Shown: piece by piece, positions 21,580 to 21,685 of the stretch
How positions within the stretch are numbered: position 1 is the first letter of the stretch
How the letters are laid out: every line of letters begins with the position of its first letter
Assembly (NCBI GenBank): GCA_036897485.1
Contig: JAYMTF010001718.1
Location: forward strand, 1 to 21,685
Origin: Pelargonium nanum
Lineage: Eukaryota > Streptophyta > Magnoliopsida > Geraniales > Geraniaceae
DNA: 21,685 nucleotides
Direction of reading: 5' to 3'
Translations under genes and position numbers: made by a program
The notes under the pieces: generated by a model
What the model was told of the DNA's origin: nothing
Databases searched by the model: none
The model's input: only the letters and a program-made list of their open reading frames with translations

Positions 21580-21685
21580 GGAGCTGTCGTCTAATCTCTG
21601 TGATCTACTATTACTCTCTGCTCTCTTCACTCTCCATCTCCTCCTCCAGTCCTCCTTCTCGCCGATCCCATCACCGCTGCCGGAA
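21580..21685 (+). other. CT-rich, GC-richer stretch at the right edge, possible leader of a following gene
   Basis: After AT-rich DNA the composition changes sharply to a CT-rich stretch without an ATG on the plus strand (CTCTCTGCTCTCTTC, CTCCATCTCCTCCTCC). It ends in CCATCACCGCTGCCGG. This is typical of a plant 5' untranslated leader. The coding part, if any, lies beyond the window. Confidence 0.35.

Noticed and set aside
1-21685. CRISPR arrays, operons, riboswitches and bacterial-type elements
   Set aside because: None seen. The window is clearly plant nuclear DNA with spliceosomal introns, and the short repeats present are microsatellites or coding repeats.

Overview
This is a eudicot nuclear genome window. 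Evidence: many AT-rich, spliceosomal (GT-AG) introns, a plant-specific malectin-KIN-14 kinesin, a FAR1-type DNA-binding domain, an ATL-type RING-H2 protein, and SINE and LINE relics. The species cannot be told from the sequence alone. I reconstructed exons by hand from splice sites and reading phase. All three protein models close to whole codons.

Layout. Positions 1-1211 are 3' flank and AT-rich intergenic DNA. Positions 7202-1212 (minus) hold an 18-exon KIN-14 kinesin of about 1072 aa: acidic N-terminus, malectin domain, coiled coil, motor, then a C-terminal coiled coil built from tandem similar exons. Its upstream region carries mitosis-type (MSA-like) and telo-box motifs. Positions about 7500-9100 are intergenic and contain a broken LINE RNase H fragment. 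Positions about 9100-19154 (plus) hold the most unusual gene. A FAR1/WRKY-GCM1 zinc-finger exon (11710-12244) splices in phase through a linker exon onto a complete ALDH6 (methylmalonate-semialdehyde dehydrogenase) core of 16 exons. The last exon then adds a low-complexity tail of about 290 residues containing ten TSE(R/K)-type repeats. The predicted product is 991 aa, with no obvious mitochondrial presequence and with basic, NLS-like clusters. Its leader has an intron, a 2.1 kb second intron with a SINE-like element, and an ATG whose frame may overlap the main start. Positions 20800-19826 (minus) hold a two-exon RING-H2 (ATL-type) gene, convergent with the fusion gene. The right edge is intergenic and ends in a CT-rich stretch that looks like the leader of a further plus-strand gene.

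The genes share no obvious pathway. The kinesin acts on microtubules, the RING protein is a probable membrane E3 ubiquitin ligase, and the middle gene joins a transposase-derived DNA-binding module to a catabolic dehydrogenase. That FAR1-ALDH6-repeat architecture is the candidate undescribed system. I have an unverified recollection that similar long ALDH6 gene models exist in other eudicots, so the novelty may lie in function rather than in this one genome.
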